A stretch of DNA of 64,000 bases from Bacillus pumilus (GCF_900186955.1 NZ_LT906438.1:2356001-2420000), one strand, 5' to 3'; shown: positions 51,622 to 61,575, numbered from the stretch's first letter. Numbers and translations: made by a program. The notes: generated by a model from the sequence alone, not told the origin.

Positions 51622-52420
51622 GTTTTATCACCCCCGCACCTTCATTCAGATATCCTTCAAACTTTGTTCCAAACAATGTCGTTGGCTGCAGGTATTTATT
51701 CATTTTGTCGTCTTTAAGCCATTGATTAGTTTTTGTCAGGATCACTGTTTTAAAGTCTTCAAATCTGAACCCGTCATTCCAGCGGGCTTTAATTAATCTT
51801 TGTGTAGCTGCAGATGAATGTCTGAATGACTTTCCTGTTACTTTGTTCAAAAGATCAACAATCAGTTTGAATGGAATTTCAGATTCTTGAGTTTTAGGAT
51901 TATCAGTCGGGTTGCCCGACAATATATCTTTTAATTCTTTATCTTTATCTAATTCTTTATCTATATCTGTTGCGTGACTTGGTGTGACGTTGATCGTGAC
52001 GTCACGTGACATGTCATTTTTTGGTTGTGGAAGGCTCTGTTTTTTGCGTTGCTTTTGCTTTCTCAATCGGTTCTGCTCCCTGATCTTTTCGAGAGCATCC
52101 AAATTCTGATGCTTCTCCCAATTACATATACTGATATAATTCTGTTCATTGATTTCTATCATGCCAAATTTCCTGAATGTGTCTAAAGCCATACGAACAA
52201 TTCCTAATGGTCTTCCAAAGATATGCGCTAGCATTTCGTCTGTGTAAGGCACGTTTTCGCTTAGATAAATAAAACCAGATGCGTTAGTTTTTCCTGCTTG
52301 AGCAAGTAACTTAACCCATATAATCAACAGAGTGTCAGATTCAGGCATTTGTTCAATGAGTTTGATTTTTTCATCATCGAACATCTGGGTGCTTAGTTTC
52401 ACCCATTTGACTTCCCCCAT
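51560..52420 (-). CDS. Phage replisome organiser, DnaD-like
   Basis: A 286-residue protein. The N-terminal winged helix of the phage replisome-organiser type (EVKWVKLSTQMFDDEKIKLI, MLAHIFGRPLGIVRMALDTF, ISICNWEKHQNLDALEKIRE) is followed by a basic linker. The C-terminal domain (VDLLNKVTGKSFRHSSAATQ, RWNDGFRFEDFKTVI, YLQPTTLFGTKFEGYLNE) recruits the loader. It binds the phage origin, often inside its own gene. The C-terminus KRKNDLPF resembles the SSB tip. The ATG at 52420 has AGGAGG 9 nt upstream. Confidence 0.9.
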   Translation of the reverse strand: MGEVKWVKLSTQMFDDEKIKLIEQMPESDTLLIIWVKLLAQAGKTNASGFIYLSENVPYTDEMLAHIFGRPLGIVRMALDTFRKFGMIEINEQNYISICNWEKHQNLDALEKIREQNRLRKQKQRKKQSLPQPKNDMSRDVTINVTPSHATDIDKELDKDKELKDILSGNPTDNPKTQESEIPFKLIVDLLNKVTGKSFRHSSAATQRLIKARWNDGFRFEDFKTVILTKTNQWLKDDKMNKYLQPTTLFGTKFEGYLNEGAGVIKRAEHQISGSGTLKRKNDLPF

Positions 52421-52500
52421 CTTTAAAAGCCTCCTAATGTTTTTCATGAATAGTTTTTCTAATTAAAGCTTGTCCTCTAAAAAAAGGTGAAACAAAAGTT

Positions 52501-52677
52501 TCAAGCCTCTTTATTTTTTTTGTTCTTCTCTTTTTTTACTGGTGTGTAATAAGGCGCCACAGCCTCAGTAAAAAGTTTTTCTCTGTCTTCTGTTCCAAAG
52601 AAAACTTCTCCGAGGAACAGATTGCTTTTTCTCTTTTTCTTACTTTGAACTTTTGATTCACTTGTTTTTTTATTCAT
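52501..52677 (-). CDS. Small lysine-rich phage protein
   Basis: A 58-residue protein with basic ends (KVQSKKKRKS; VKKEKNKKNKEA) and a middle NLFLGEVFFGTEDREKLFTE. GCGGAGG is 7 nt before the ATG. Early operon; function unknown. Confidence 0.6.
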   Translation of the reverse strand: MNKKTSESKVQSKKKRKSNLFLGEVFFGTEDREKLFTEAVAPYYTPVKKEKNKKNKEA

Positions 52678-52726
52678 GATCTAACCTCCGCCTTATTTGA
52701 ATTGATTCACAACAATGATTTGAGTT

Positions 52727-53044
52727 TTATGGTCGTCCCTTTGTGTTTGCTGCAATCCAAGCTTCCACAGCCTTTCGTGAATATCTTTTATGCTGACGCG
52801 GGACGCCAGGTAAACTAGGCAAATCCAGTGTCGGAAAATCCGGTCGATTAAAGTAAAGTTCGTCTGCTGTGGCAGCAGTACATTTTAAGATGTTTTCGTA
52901 TACCTGCTTTTTTGTTAGCAATTCATCTTGAGAAGAAATAACCATAAACATCTCTTCAATTTTTGGAATTAATGCAGCACTTACATTAGCAATAACATCG
53001 TTTGTGATTTTTTCAAGATCAGATGCTTCGAGTTCGAATTTCAA
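52727..53044 (-). CDS. Phage early DNA-binding protein, excisionase-like
   Basis: A 105-residue protein: an acidic helical N-terminus and a C-terminal MerR/excisionase-like module (LTKKQVYENILKCTAATADE ... RQHKRYSRKAVEAWIA). An operator-like site (53066-53080) lies just upstream of its start. Candidate excisionase or early regulator. Confidence 0.6.
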   Translation of the reverse strand: MKFELEASDLEKITNDVIANVSAALIPKIEEMFMVISSQDELLTKKQVYENILKCTAATADELYFNRPDFPTLDLPSLPGVPRQHKRYSRKAVEAWIAANTKGRP

Positions 53045-53065
53045 AAAATCTCCTCCTCTCTCTTA

Positions 53066-53080
53066 ATTCCTGATAGGTAT
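53066..53080. promoter_or_regulatory. Operator-like site, early gene
   Basis: ATTCCTGATAGGTAT matches the palindrome ATTCCTnnnAGGAAT in 10 of 12 arm positions; placed just before the excisionase-like gene. Confidence 0.45.
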
Positions 53081-53084
53081 GAAA

Positions 53085-53288
53085 CTATCCAAAAAAAAGT
53101 TTGGCTTTTATGCCAACATGTTCTGAAATTTGCACTAAACTTTTAAAAGTGGGTGAAACTTTTCCATTTTCAAGCCTTGAAATATAGGACCCTGTAAAGC
53201 CCAATTTTTCAGCGAAATCTTCTTGAGAAAGACCACTTTCTTTCCTCTTCTGTTTCAACATTCTAGCTAGTTCATTTAAATCAATCAC
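53085..53288 (-). CDS. Cro-like XRE family regulator
   Basis: A 67-residue helix-turn-helix protein (LNELARMLKQKRKESGLSQE, DFAEKLGFTGSYISRLENGK). It starts at a GTG with GGAGGTG 4-5 nt upstream. It is divergent from the repressor gene and transcribed from a near-consensus promoter with operators. It is the first gene of the early (lytic) operon. Confidence 0.85.
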   Translation of the reverse strand: MIDLNELARMLKQKRKESGLSQEDFAEKLGFTGSYISRLENGKVSPTFKSLVQISEHVGIKAKLFFG

Positions 53289-53303
53289 ATAGCACCTCCA
53301 AAT

Positions 53304-53388
53304 ATTCCTATCAGGAATGTAAAATAAATATACCACACAGGAATATTCGTGACAAGTCTTTTTTAAAAGAATTATTCCCGTCTGGAAA
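53304..53388. promoter_or_regulatory. Divergent operator region of the repressor/Cro switch
   Basis: Contains the lytic promoter (minus strand TTGTCA at 53350-53355, 17-bp spacer, TATATT at 53327-53332). Three sites of the motif ATTCCTnnnAGGAAT are seen: perfect at 53304-53318, partial at 53330-53344 inside the promoter spacer, and partial at 53374-53388 near the repressor promoter (TATAAT near 53399). Confidence 0.75.
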
Positions 53389-53463
53389 GTCACTGTGATA
53401 TAATAAATATATATTGATTATATATCTGTTGGTTAAACTGTTACGATCAAAGGTGGTTTAAAA

Positions 53464-53862
53464 ATGGAGAACAGAAAAATAGGTTATGCAGTGAAACGTC
53501 TAAGATTAAAAAAGAAAAAAACTGTAGAAGATGCTGCTAAAGAAATAGGCATATCTCAAAGTTATTTATCTAGAATCGAAAATAATACACAAACGCCATC
53601 TGTTAAGGTTATAAATCAAATAGCTGATTATTTTGATGTACATAGTTCTTATTTATTTTTTGATGAAGAAAGCATAAATAGTTTTACTGAAAATGAGAAC
53701 GAATTACTTTCAAATAAACATATAAATATTAATGATCTTGAAAAACTGAACCTTGTACATGATAACGGTTCTGAAATCACAAAAGAAGAAATTAAATATG
53801 TAATAGATCGTCTTAAGGAACTAAGAAATTTAAGAGAGAATTATTTAAAAGACAAAGACTGA
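53464..53862 (+). CDS. XRE family lysogeny repressor (CI-like)
   Basis: A 132-residue repressor: an N-terminal helix-turn-helix (AVKRLRLKKKKTVEDAAKEI, GISQSYLSRIENNTQTPSVK) and a C-terminal helical part (about 75-132, KEEIKYVIDRLKELRNLREN) likely to oligomerise. It has no LexA/CI-type self-cleavage domain, so induction must act by another route. It is divergent from the Cro-like gene. Its stop codon abuts the stop codon of the candidate aimX on the other strand. Confidence 0.85.
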   Translation: MENRKIGYAVKRLRLKKKKTVEDAAKEIGISQSYLSRIENNTQTPSVKVINQIADYFDVHSSYLFFDEESINSFTENENELLSNKHININDLEKLNLVHDNGSEITKEEIKYVIDRLKELRNLRENYLKDKD

Positions 53863-53949
53863 TTATTTTTTTTTGCTCTCTTCTTTCAGTTTCTTTATTT
53901 TGGATATTTCTTTCTCTATTTTTTCAACAAGCTGTTCGTAACTAGACAA
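53863..53949 (-). CDS. Candidate AimX-type short peptide
   Basis: A 28-codon ORF (MSSYEQLVEKIEKEISKIKK start, Lys-rich end) starting at a TTG with GAGGGGG 10 nt upstream. It lies after aimP and a strong inverted repeat, the position of aimX in SPbeta-type phages. It ends exactly against the repressor gene on the other strand, with no terminator visible. The peptide is a charged amphipathic helix. The assignment is by position; the transcript itself may be what acts. Confidence 0.5.
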   Translation of the reverse strand: MSSYEQLVEKIEKEISKIKKLKEESKKK

Positions 53950-53974
53950 AATGTATTAACCCCCTCTATTTTGT

Positions 53975-54017
53975 AGGTGTTTCCTATTTTGTGATTTTTC
54001 GAAAACAGGAAACACCT
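53975..54017. promoter_or_regulatory. Inverted repeat, candidate AimR operator
   Basis: Perfect arms AGGTGTTTCCT (53975-53985) and AGGAAACACCT (54007-54017), 21 bp apart, between aimP and the aimX-like ORF. AimR dimers bind spaced inverted repeats upstream of aimX in SPbeta; the same position here supports an operator. Confidence 0.55.
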
Positions 54018-54029
54018 CTTTAAAACACG

Positions 54030-54062
54030 AAAGACGATACCATTTATGGTAACGTCTTTTTT
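54030..54062 (+). terminator. Terminator of the repressor transcript, overlapping the aimP stop
   Basis: Stem AAAGACGaTACCAT / ATGGTAaCGTCTTT followed by TTT on the plus strand. It would end the repressor mRNA after it has run antisense to the aimX-like ORF; it may also attenuate aimR-aimP read-through. Confidence 0.65.
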
Positions 54063-54186
54063 ACATTCCTACTCTTACTTCTTTTGTTTGATAAATCATA
54101 TCGTTTGCGCTGTTTGTGTCAGCTTCTTTTACACCGGCCGCTAAAACAACAATTAATACTAAGAACAAACTTGTAAACAATTTCAT
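54061..54186 (-). CDS. aimP: Arbitrium peptide precursor
   Basis: A 41-residue pre-propeptide: a signal peptide (MKLFTSLFLVLIVVLAAG) followed by KEADTNSANDMIYQTKEVRVGM. Size, signal peptide, GGGGGGTG ribosome site and position 20 nt after aimR match AimP. In known arbitrium systems the C-terminal region is secreted and cut to a short peptide that re-enters through Opp and inactivates AimR. Here the last six residues are EVRVGM, not the typical GA ending, so the mature signal is probably a different type. Confidence 0.8.
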   Translation of the reverse strand: MKLFTSLFLVLIVVLAAGVKEADTNSANDMIYQTKEVRVGM

Positions 54187-54205
54187 ATATTCACCCCCCT
54201 GACCT

Positions 54206-55303
54206 TTAAAGTGTAAGGTCTAAATCCATTTTTTGCAACTGGATCTTGGGTATATTGGCTCTAAAGTAATCACGCTGTTCTGAAAAAAAATGCAAAGATA
54301 ACAAAACTTTATCTGCTCTTCCCTCTCTAATTCCATCGAACAAATACGCGTAAGGACGCAAGGTTTTATCAATATAATAAAGGGAAAGTGACTTATCTTC
54401 GCTTAAAACCTGAGTAAAATTTGTCACATTGAATTCCTCGTCGATCTTATTTAACCAGTAATATTGAAGTATAGCAATTTCTTCTTTGTTTTGAATTATT
54501 TCATCTGCTCTTTCTGGGAAGTCCTCGTACAATTCTAAAAGCTTTTTATAATAATCAAAGGATATATTATATGACTCATAAAAGTATGACAGACCAATTA
54601 AGTAAGTCGCGGTCATTATATGGCTTTTACTAATACCAGTTTTCATTAATGAATGCGCTGAATCCCGTGCTCTCTTAATATTGTTTTCTTGTTTAAGATA
54701 AGTGTTTGCAAGGATCTCATCAATTCTTGCTTGAAAACTCTTCTTTAAAAAAGGATCGGTGACTTTTTGTAAACATCCTTTTGCTCTATCGATTGAAAAC
54801 AAACTCAAGTCGTATTTTCCAATATTATAATGGACATATGATTCGAAAATCTCTAATAATGTCTGACCTTCTGGTGTATTTGCTCGGAGATTTTTTAGAG
54901 CTTTTTGATGATCAAGTGGTTTAAAAGATTCCCTAAAATTCAGAGCAAAAAGGTAAGCATCACAAGCATCTCGTGCTACCGAAGAGTAATTTACAATTAA
55001 ATATCTTATCTCATTGTACATTTGGTTGGTGTAATAATATTCCAAAGCACAATATATGTATTTTTTATCAAACCCGCTTTTTGCATAATCCTTCATCAAT
55101 TGTTTTTCTTTATCCGGTAAAATTGCTCTAACTGTTTCAATGACCATCCAAAAAGCTATTTCTTTACCGGAGAAAAATTTACTCATATAACCCTTAGTTA
55201 TACCAATTGCTTTTGCAATACCATTTTGAGATCTTTCCGTTTTTTCTAAGTGTTTTTTCAGTACATATCTAATATTTGTTTCATTCTTAACGGCATTGTA
55301 CAT
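54206..55303 (-). CDS. aimR: AimR family lysis-lysogeny pheromone receptor
   Basis: A 365-residue protein: an N-terminal helix-turn-helix (KTERSQNGIAKAIGITKGYM) followed by about nine TPR-like helical repeats (YCALEYYYTNQMYNEIRYLI ... ILANTYLKQENNIKRARDSA ... TATYLIGLSYFYESYNISFD) and the C-terminal PKIQLQKMDLDLTL typical of AimR ends. AimR activates aimX to favour lysis and is switched off by the arbitrium peptide. The ATG at 55303 has GAAAGGTG 6 nt upstream. A repressor-type operator lies in its promoter. Confidence 0.88.
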   Translation of the reverse strand: MYNAVKNETNIRYVLKKHLEKTERSQNGIAKAIGITKGYMSKFFSGKEIAFWMVIETVRAILPDKEKQLMKDYAKSGFDKKYIYCALEYYYTNQMYNEIRYLIVNYSSVARDACDAYLFALNFRESFKPLDHQKALKNLRANTPEGQTLLEIFESYVHYNIGKYDLSLFSIDRAKGCLQKVTDPFLKKSFQARIDEILANTYLKQENNIKRARDSAHSLMKTGISKSHIMTATYLIGLSYFYESYNISFDYYKKLLELYEDFPERADEIIQNKEEIAILQYYWLNKIDEEFNVTNFTQVLSEDKSLSLYYIDKTLRPYAYLFDGIREGRADKVLLSLHFFSEQRDYFRANIPKIQLQKMDLDLTL

Positions 55304-55419
55304 ATGATCACCTTTCAAAACAATTTAGCACACTAAAATAGAAAATGTTGTCGATAATTGACGAAAGAATCAAAATAAGAACAGGAAAATAATTATTCAA
55401 AATATTACTTCTTTTCTTA

Positions 55420-55444
55420 ATTATACCACATTCCTCACAGGAAT
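55420..55444 (-). promoter_or_regulatory. aimR promoter -10 with overlapping repressor-type operator
   Basis: Minus-strand TATAAT (55420-55425). The perfect palindrome ATTCCTCACAGGAAT (55430-55444) fills most of the space between -10 and the expected -35. The same motif occurs at the repressor/Cro region. Confidence 0.65.
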
Positions 55445-55580
55445 GGTCCTTTTTTGCGTTGTTAGAATAATTTTAATCGGATTATTTTATCCAATATCTA
55501 TCAACTTTGAGAAAAAATATGTATGATTATTTAAAAGTGGATTATTCAATATTTTACAATGCAAATGGAGTGAGAATACA

Positions 55581-56672
55581 GTGGTGAGTTTTAGGCAGCG
55601 GGGAAAAGACTGGGAATACAGAATACCTTACTACGACCCAGTTACCCAAAAGCGAAGGGAGAAGTCTAAAAAAGGATTTAGAACAAAGAAAGAAGCTGCT
55701 ACCGAAGCAGCAATTGTTCAAGCTGAAATCAATGGTGATTTTGTCCGAAAAGATGATAATATAACTATTTCCTCTTACATTGATTTGTGGTTTGAGAAAT
55801 ACAAATTAACGGTTAAGAAATCTTCTTGGGACAGCAGGTACGATAGCATAATTGTAATTAAGAAGAACTTAGGCTCATGCAGAGTTAAGGATGTTACAGA
55901 AAAAACATATGAAGGTTTTCTGAATAAGATCGCACCAGAGTATGCTAAAAACACATTAACTAATATTCATCAAGTTTTTAATATGATGATCAGAGAAGCT
56001 GTGCGAGATTCTTACTTTAAGGATAATCCAATTCATGCCGTGAATCTTCCGAAAAAGGCAAAAGAGAAAAAAGTAGAGGAATTAGATGAAGATTTAAAGG
56101 ATATGAAATTTTGGGAGAAAGAAGAAATAAAACTATTCCTTCAAGTTGTCAGCAGAAAAGGGCGTCCCAGAGATTTAGCTATGTTTCTCCTGCTCATTTA
56201 TTCGGGTTTGAGGATAGGTGAAGCAGTTGCATTGACATGGGATAAAGTAGACTTTAAAAAATCAGAGATTAAAGTGAGATACACTCTTTTTAGAGAAAAA
56301 GATTTAAAGAGTAATTATGAATTACTCAGTCCCAAAACTGAATCGTCTATTCGAAATGTACCTGTGCCACCTCAAGTCATAATGCAATTAAGGATTTTAA
56401 AGAATGTTCAGGAACAAGTAAAGAATGATGTGGGCGAACTATACAAAGATGAAGATTTCGTTTTTGCTGATAATTCTGGAATGCCTGAACCGGCTCGAAA
56501 CTTCAATTATAGAATGGCCACCTATATAAAAAAGGCGGGTGTTACAAAAATAACACCCCACAATCTTAGACACACATATGCGTCTTTGCTATTTGCAGCA
56601 GGAATAGACCTTAAAGAAGCACAAAGGCGCTTGGGACACTCTAGCTCCAAAACCACTCTTGATGCAGTTTAA
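55581..56672 (+). pseudogene. Phage integrase (tyrosine recombinase), C-terminally truncated
   Basis: A 363-codon integrase: AP2-like arm-binding domain (SFRQRGKDWEYRIPYYDPVT), SAM-like core-binding domain (about 60-160), and catalytic domain with Arg I in YSGLRIGEAVALTW, HNLRHTYASLL and LGHSSSKTTLD. It stops at TAA right after TTLDAV, before the catalytic tyrosine that normally follows LDxY. In another frame QFNAIANDIF and stop (56697) looks like the original C-terminus, so a short deletion removed the Tyr segment. It sits next to attR as expected for the prophage integrase; probably inactive. Confidence 0.85.
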
Positions 56673-56704
56673 CGCAATAGCAAATGATATTTTCTAGAAT
56701 ATTT

Positions 56705-56722
56705 GTGGGCAGAAAGTGGGCA
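56705..56722. promoter_or_regulatory. Right attP arm: paired GTGGGCA sites
   Basis: Two GTGGGCA heptamers with starts 11 bp apart, 55 bp from the att core, matching the pair at 15248-15265. Confidence 0.65.
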
Positions 56723-56767
56723 AAGTCATCTAATTACACTTTGCTCACTTGATTACACCCTATTGAA

Positions 56768-57394
56768 TCAACGATCTTGAAGAATCGTTTGAATTTTTGT
56801 CACCATTAAGTCAATCGCCACATGGTTTTGGCCGCCTTCTGGGATGATGATGTCAGCGTATCGCTTTGTCGGTTCAATGAATTGATTATGCATTGGTCTG
56901 ACAACAGATACATACTGTTCAATCACAGAATCGATTGAACGGCCTCTTTCTTTCGTATCGCGTAAAATGCGGCGAATGATGCGAAGATCTGCATCTGTAT
57001 CGACATACAGTTTAATATCCATTAAGTCTCTTAGACGTTCGTCTTCTAGTGCAAAGATGCCTTCAACAATGATAACATCCTTTGGTTCAACATGGACAGT
57101 CTCTTCTGAACGTGTGTTGAGCTTGAAATCATATATTGGTTTTTCAATGGATTCGTACTTTAAGAGCTGTTCCAAATGCTCAAACATCAGGTCATTGTCG
57201 AATGCGAGCGGATGATCATAGTTCGTAAGCAGACGCTCTTCAAATGGCATATGACTTTGATTTTTGTAATATAAATCTTGCTGAAGCATGAGGATGGAAT
57301 GTCCTTTAAATTTTTCATAGATTGAATTGGTGACGCTCGTTTTACCTGAACCCGAGCCGCCAGCAATTCCAATGACAACTGGTTTACTCCTCAT
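56768..57394 (-). CDS. udk: Uridine/cytidine kinase
   Basis: A 208-residue P-loop kinase: Walker [14 protein letters not shown] (about 9-21), [18 protein letters not shown] and [11 protein letters not shown]. It phosphorylates uridine and cytidine with ATP or GTP in pyrimidine salvage. Its last 13 or so codons lie in the prophage attR core, so the C-terminus (IQTILQDR) is phage-derived; the host original (IQTILQNRAE) is at 15078. The enzyme should be unaffected. It starts 7 nt after trhP2 ends. Confidence 0.96.
   Translation of the reverse strand: MRSKPVVIGIAGGSGSGKTSVTNSIYEKFKGHSILMLQQDLYYKNQSHMPFEERLLTNYDHPLAFDNDLMFEHLEQLLKYESIEKPIYDFKLNTRSEETVHVEPKDVIIVEGIFALEDERLRDLMDIKLYVDTDADLRIIRRILRDTKERGRSIDSVIEQYVSVVRPMHNQFIEPTKRYADIIIPEGGQNHVAIDLMVTKIQTILQDR
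56777..56815. repeat. attR core (39-bp repeat)
   Basis: Identical to 15093-15131; it forms the 3' coding end of udk and marks the right prophage boundary. Confidence 0.95.
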
Positions 57395-57401
57395 GTGGCT
57401 G

Positions 57402-58670
57402 TTATTTCCCCTTTCTAATCATGTTGCTAGGGTATACTTTTTGATCGAGCTTGAATTTGACGATTTGCAGCGGATGACGAGCGGCATCTAGTTCATTTCC
57501 TTTTTCATCCCAAATCGTCTCAATTTTGCATGTGAAATTCTCAATTTCTGGTCCGAAAAATTCGACTTCGTCCCCAGCTTTAAAGAAGTTACGCTGCTGC
57601 AATGTAACGATTTGTTCTTTTTCATCATAATGAAGAACGAGACCAGCGAAGTCAAATGTCGTTTTCTTTCCATGAATACCAAACATTTGTTCATCCGTAC
57701 CTGGTACACCTTCGAAAAAGGCTGGTGCTGTGTCACGGTTTGCACATTTATCTAATTCATCTAACCATTCCTGCTCAATGACAAAATTGTCTGGGTCCGC
57801 ACAATAGGCGTCGATGACTTTGCGATACACACTGACGACAGTTGCCACATAATGAATTGATTTCATTCGCCCTTCGATTTTCAAGCTGTCAATTCCCATT
57901 TCGATCATTTGAGGAATGGATTCGACAAGCTTTAAGTCTTTTGGACTCATCGCAAATGGTGCGTCTTCCTCTCCAAATAATGGCGCTTCCTCAGAACCTT
58001 CTAGTTTATAAAGATCATAATCCCAGCGGCAAGACTGGCAGCAGCCCCCGCGGTTAGAATCTCTTGCCGTCATATGGTTACTGAGCACGCAGCGGCCAGA
58101 GTAAGCAATACACATCGCACCGTGAATGAACGTTTCAATTTCAATATCGACCTTTTCTTTCATTTCTCTAATTTCAAGCGCACTTGTCTCGCGAGCCAGC
58201 ACCACACGCTCAAGCCCTTCTTCTTTCCAAAACTGAACAGCTTTCCAGTTCGAAAGAGATTGCTGTGTGCTTAAATGGACTTCAAGCTTCGGTGCGACAC
58301 GTTTACACGTTTCAATGATCAGCGGGTCAGCCACAATAATGCCCGCTACTCCAGCGCCTTCAATCCCTTGAAGGTATTCCTCCAGCCCGTCCATGTTTTC
58401 GTTGTGGGCAAAGATATTCGTTGTCACATAGATTCGTGCACCGTATTTTTTTGCAAATGCAACACCTTCAGCCATTTCCTCAATTGAAAAGTTATCGGCA
58501 TTTGAACGAAGTCCAAATTCTTTTCCGCCTATAAAGACAGCGTCTGCTCCGTAATGTACAGCAATTTTCAGCTTTTCCAAGTTTCCTGCTGGTGCAAGCA
58601 GTTCTGGTTTTTTTGTAATGACACGTTTCCCGTCAATCATTTCAGAAATACCATCTTTCAATAGTGCCAT
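57402..58670 (-). CDS. trhP2: tRNA 5-hydroxyuridine modification protein, peptidase U32 family
   Basis: A 422-residue U32 protein ([20 protein letters not shown] start, [32 protein letters not shown] with clustered cysteines, [19 protein letters not shown]). It corresponds to B. subtilis YrrO/TrhP2, which together with TrhP1 hydroxylates uridine-34 of tRNAs; the cysteines bind an iron-sulfur cluster. It follows trhP1 by 20 nt in the conserved trmR-trhP1-trhP2-udk order. Confidence 0.9.
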   Translation of the reverse strand: MALLKDGISEMIDGKRVITKKPELLAPAGNLEKLKIAVHYGADAVFIGGKEFGLRSNADNFSIEEMAEGVAFAKKYGARIYVTTNIFAHNENMDGLEEYLQGIEGAGVAGIIVADPLIIETCKRVAPKLEVHLSTQQSLSNWKAVQFWKEEGLERVVLARETSALEIREMKEKVDIEIETFIHGAMCIAYSGRCVLSNHMTARDSNRGGCCQSCRWDYDLYKLEGSEEAPLFGEEDAPFAMSPKDLKLVESIPQMIEMGIDSLKIEGRMKSIHYVATVVSVYRKVIDAYCADPDNFVIEQEWLDELDKCANRDTAPAFFEGVPGTDEQMFGIHGKKTTFDFAGLVLHYDEKEQIVTLQQRNFFKAGDEVEFFGPEIENFTCKIETIWDEKGNELDAARHPLQIVKFKLDQKVYPSNMIRKGK

Positions 58671-58690
58671 TTCCTCTGCCTCCTCTTATA

Positions 58691-60414
<1,724 letters not shown>

Positions 60415-60436
60415 CTATAAATTGGATATTCCAACG

Positions 60437-60478
60437 AAAAAAACTGCAGGCAATCTTGTATTGTCTACAGTCTTTTTC
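60437..60478 (-). terminator. Terminator after mltG
   Basis: Minus-strand stem ACTGTAGACAA / TTGCCTGCAGT (9 of 11 pairs) followed by TTTTTTT. Confidence 0.75.
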
Positions 60479-60492
60479 GATTCACATGTACA

Positions 60493-61575
60493 TTAATTGC
60501 TGCCTGTGATGTATTTGGCTTTCGCTTTGTTGTGCTCATTTAACGTTTTTGTAAAGACGACTTCTCCATTTTTCTTCGCAAGGAAGTACACATAATCTGT
60601 TTTATCTGGATGCAGTGCGGCTTTCCATGAAGATTCGCCAGCATTTGCAATAGGTCCAGGCGGCAGCCCCTTGTTGTTATACGTATTATAAGGAGATTTC
60701 ACCTTAAGGTCTTTGTAATAAACACGGGATTTATGCTCACCTAGTGCATAGAGAACGGTTGGATCGGTTTGAAGCGGCATATCCTTTTTCAACCGGTTAT
60801 AAAATACACTGGAGATTTTAGCGCGATCCGTCTTTTCTGTTGCTTCCATTTCAATCAGTGATGCCATCGTTAACACATCATGTATGGACATGTTTCTCTT
60901 TTTCATGTCTTTTTCATACGTTTTCACGTATTGATCTGTTTGTTTAATCATCGTTTCAATGATCGTTTCGAGTGATTCATCCTCACGATAAAATGGATAC
61001 GTCGCAGGGAATAAATAACCTTCTAACGGATGTTTCACCTGTTTGCCATTTACCTGTGAAGTCACCGTTTTCGGATATTTTTTCATTAACGTTTGAATAA
61101 ACGCAGGATCATCCAGCTTCGCTTCCACTTCTTTCGCTGAAAAATTCGTCTGGTTTGCAATAACTGCCGCAATATCAGACAGCTGTTTTCCTTCTGGAAT
61201 CACAAGCTGAAAGGCGTAGTCTGTCCCTCCAGATGTCAGCTTTTGAATCAGCGTGTCTGCGTCCATCGTTTGTTTCAAATGAAAGTATCCTGCTTTAAAG
61301 CCGGACGCATTTTTGTATTTTGCATAATAAGTGAAAATCGTGTCATTCGAAATGAGCCCATTTTCTTTTAAAATGCCCGCAATCTCACGGACAGATGTCC
61401 CATTAGGAATATGAATATTAATCGTTTGTTTGCTTTTTTGATCGACCGGTCCAAGTGCTGATTTAACATATAAAAAGCCTGATAATGCTGCAATGATGAT
61501 GACAGCAAGAACAGATAACAGGACGATCCCCATTTTCCTTTTGAAAAATGGTCGTTTCTTTTGTTCTGAAAACAT
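60493..61575 (-). CDS. mltG: Endolytic murein transglycosylase
   Basis: A 360-residue YceG-like protein: an N-terminal membrane anchor (GIVLLSVLAVIIIAALSGFL), a LysM-like part (NIHIPNGTSVREIAGILKEN) and the catalytic domain with the Glu in LTMASLIEMEATEKTDRAKI, plus LQTDPTVLYALG and YNTYNNKGLPPGPIANAG. It cuts nascent glycan strands, ending their synthesis. It is B. subtilis YrrL. The ATG is preceded by GAGGAGGG. Confidence 0.95.
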   Translation of the reverse strand: MFSEQKKRPFFKRKMGIVLLSVLAVIIIAALSGFLYVKSALGPVDQKSKQTINIHIPNGTSVREIAGILKENGLISNDTIFTYYAKYKNASGFKAGYFHLKQTMDADTLIQKLTSGGTDYAFQLVIPEGKQLSDIAAVIANQTNFSAKEVEAKLDDPAFIQTLMKKYPKTVTSQVNGKQVKHPLEGYLFPATYPFYREDESLETIIETMIKQTDQYVKTYEKDMKKRNMSIHDVLTMASLIEMEATEKTDRAKISSVFYNRLKKDMPLQTDPTVLYALGEHKSRVYYKDLKVKSPYNTYNNKGLPPGPIANAGESSWKAALHPDKTDYVYFLAKKNGEVVFTKTLNEHNKAKAKYITGSN

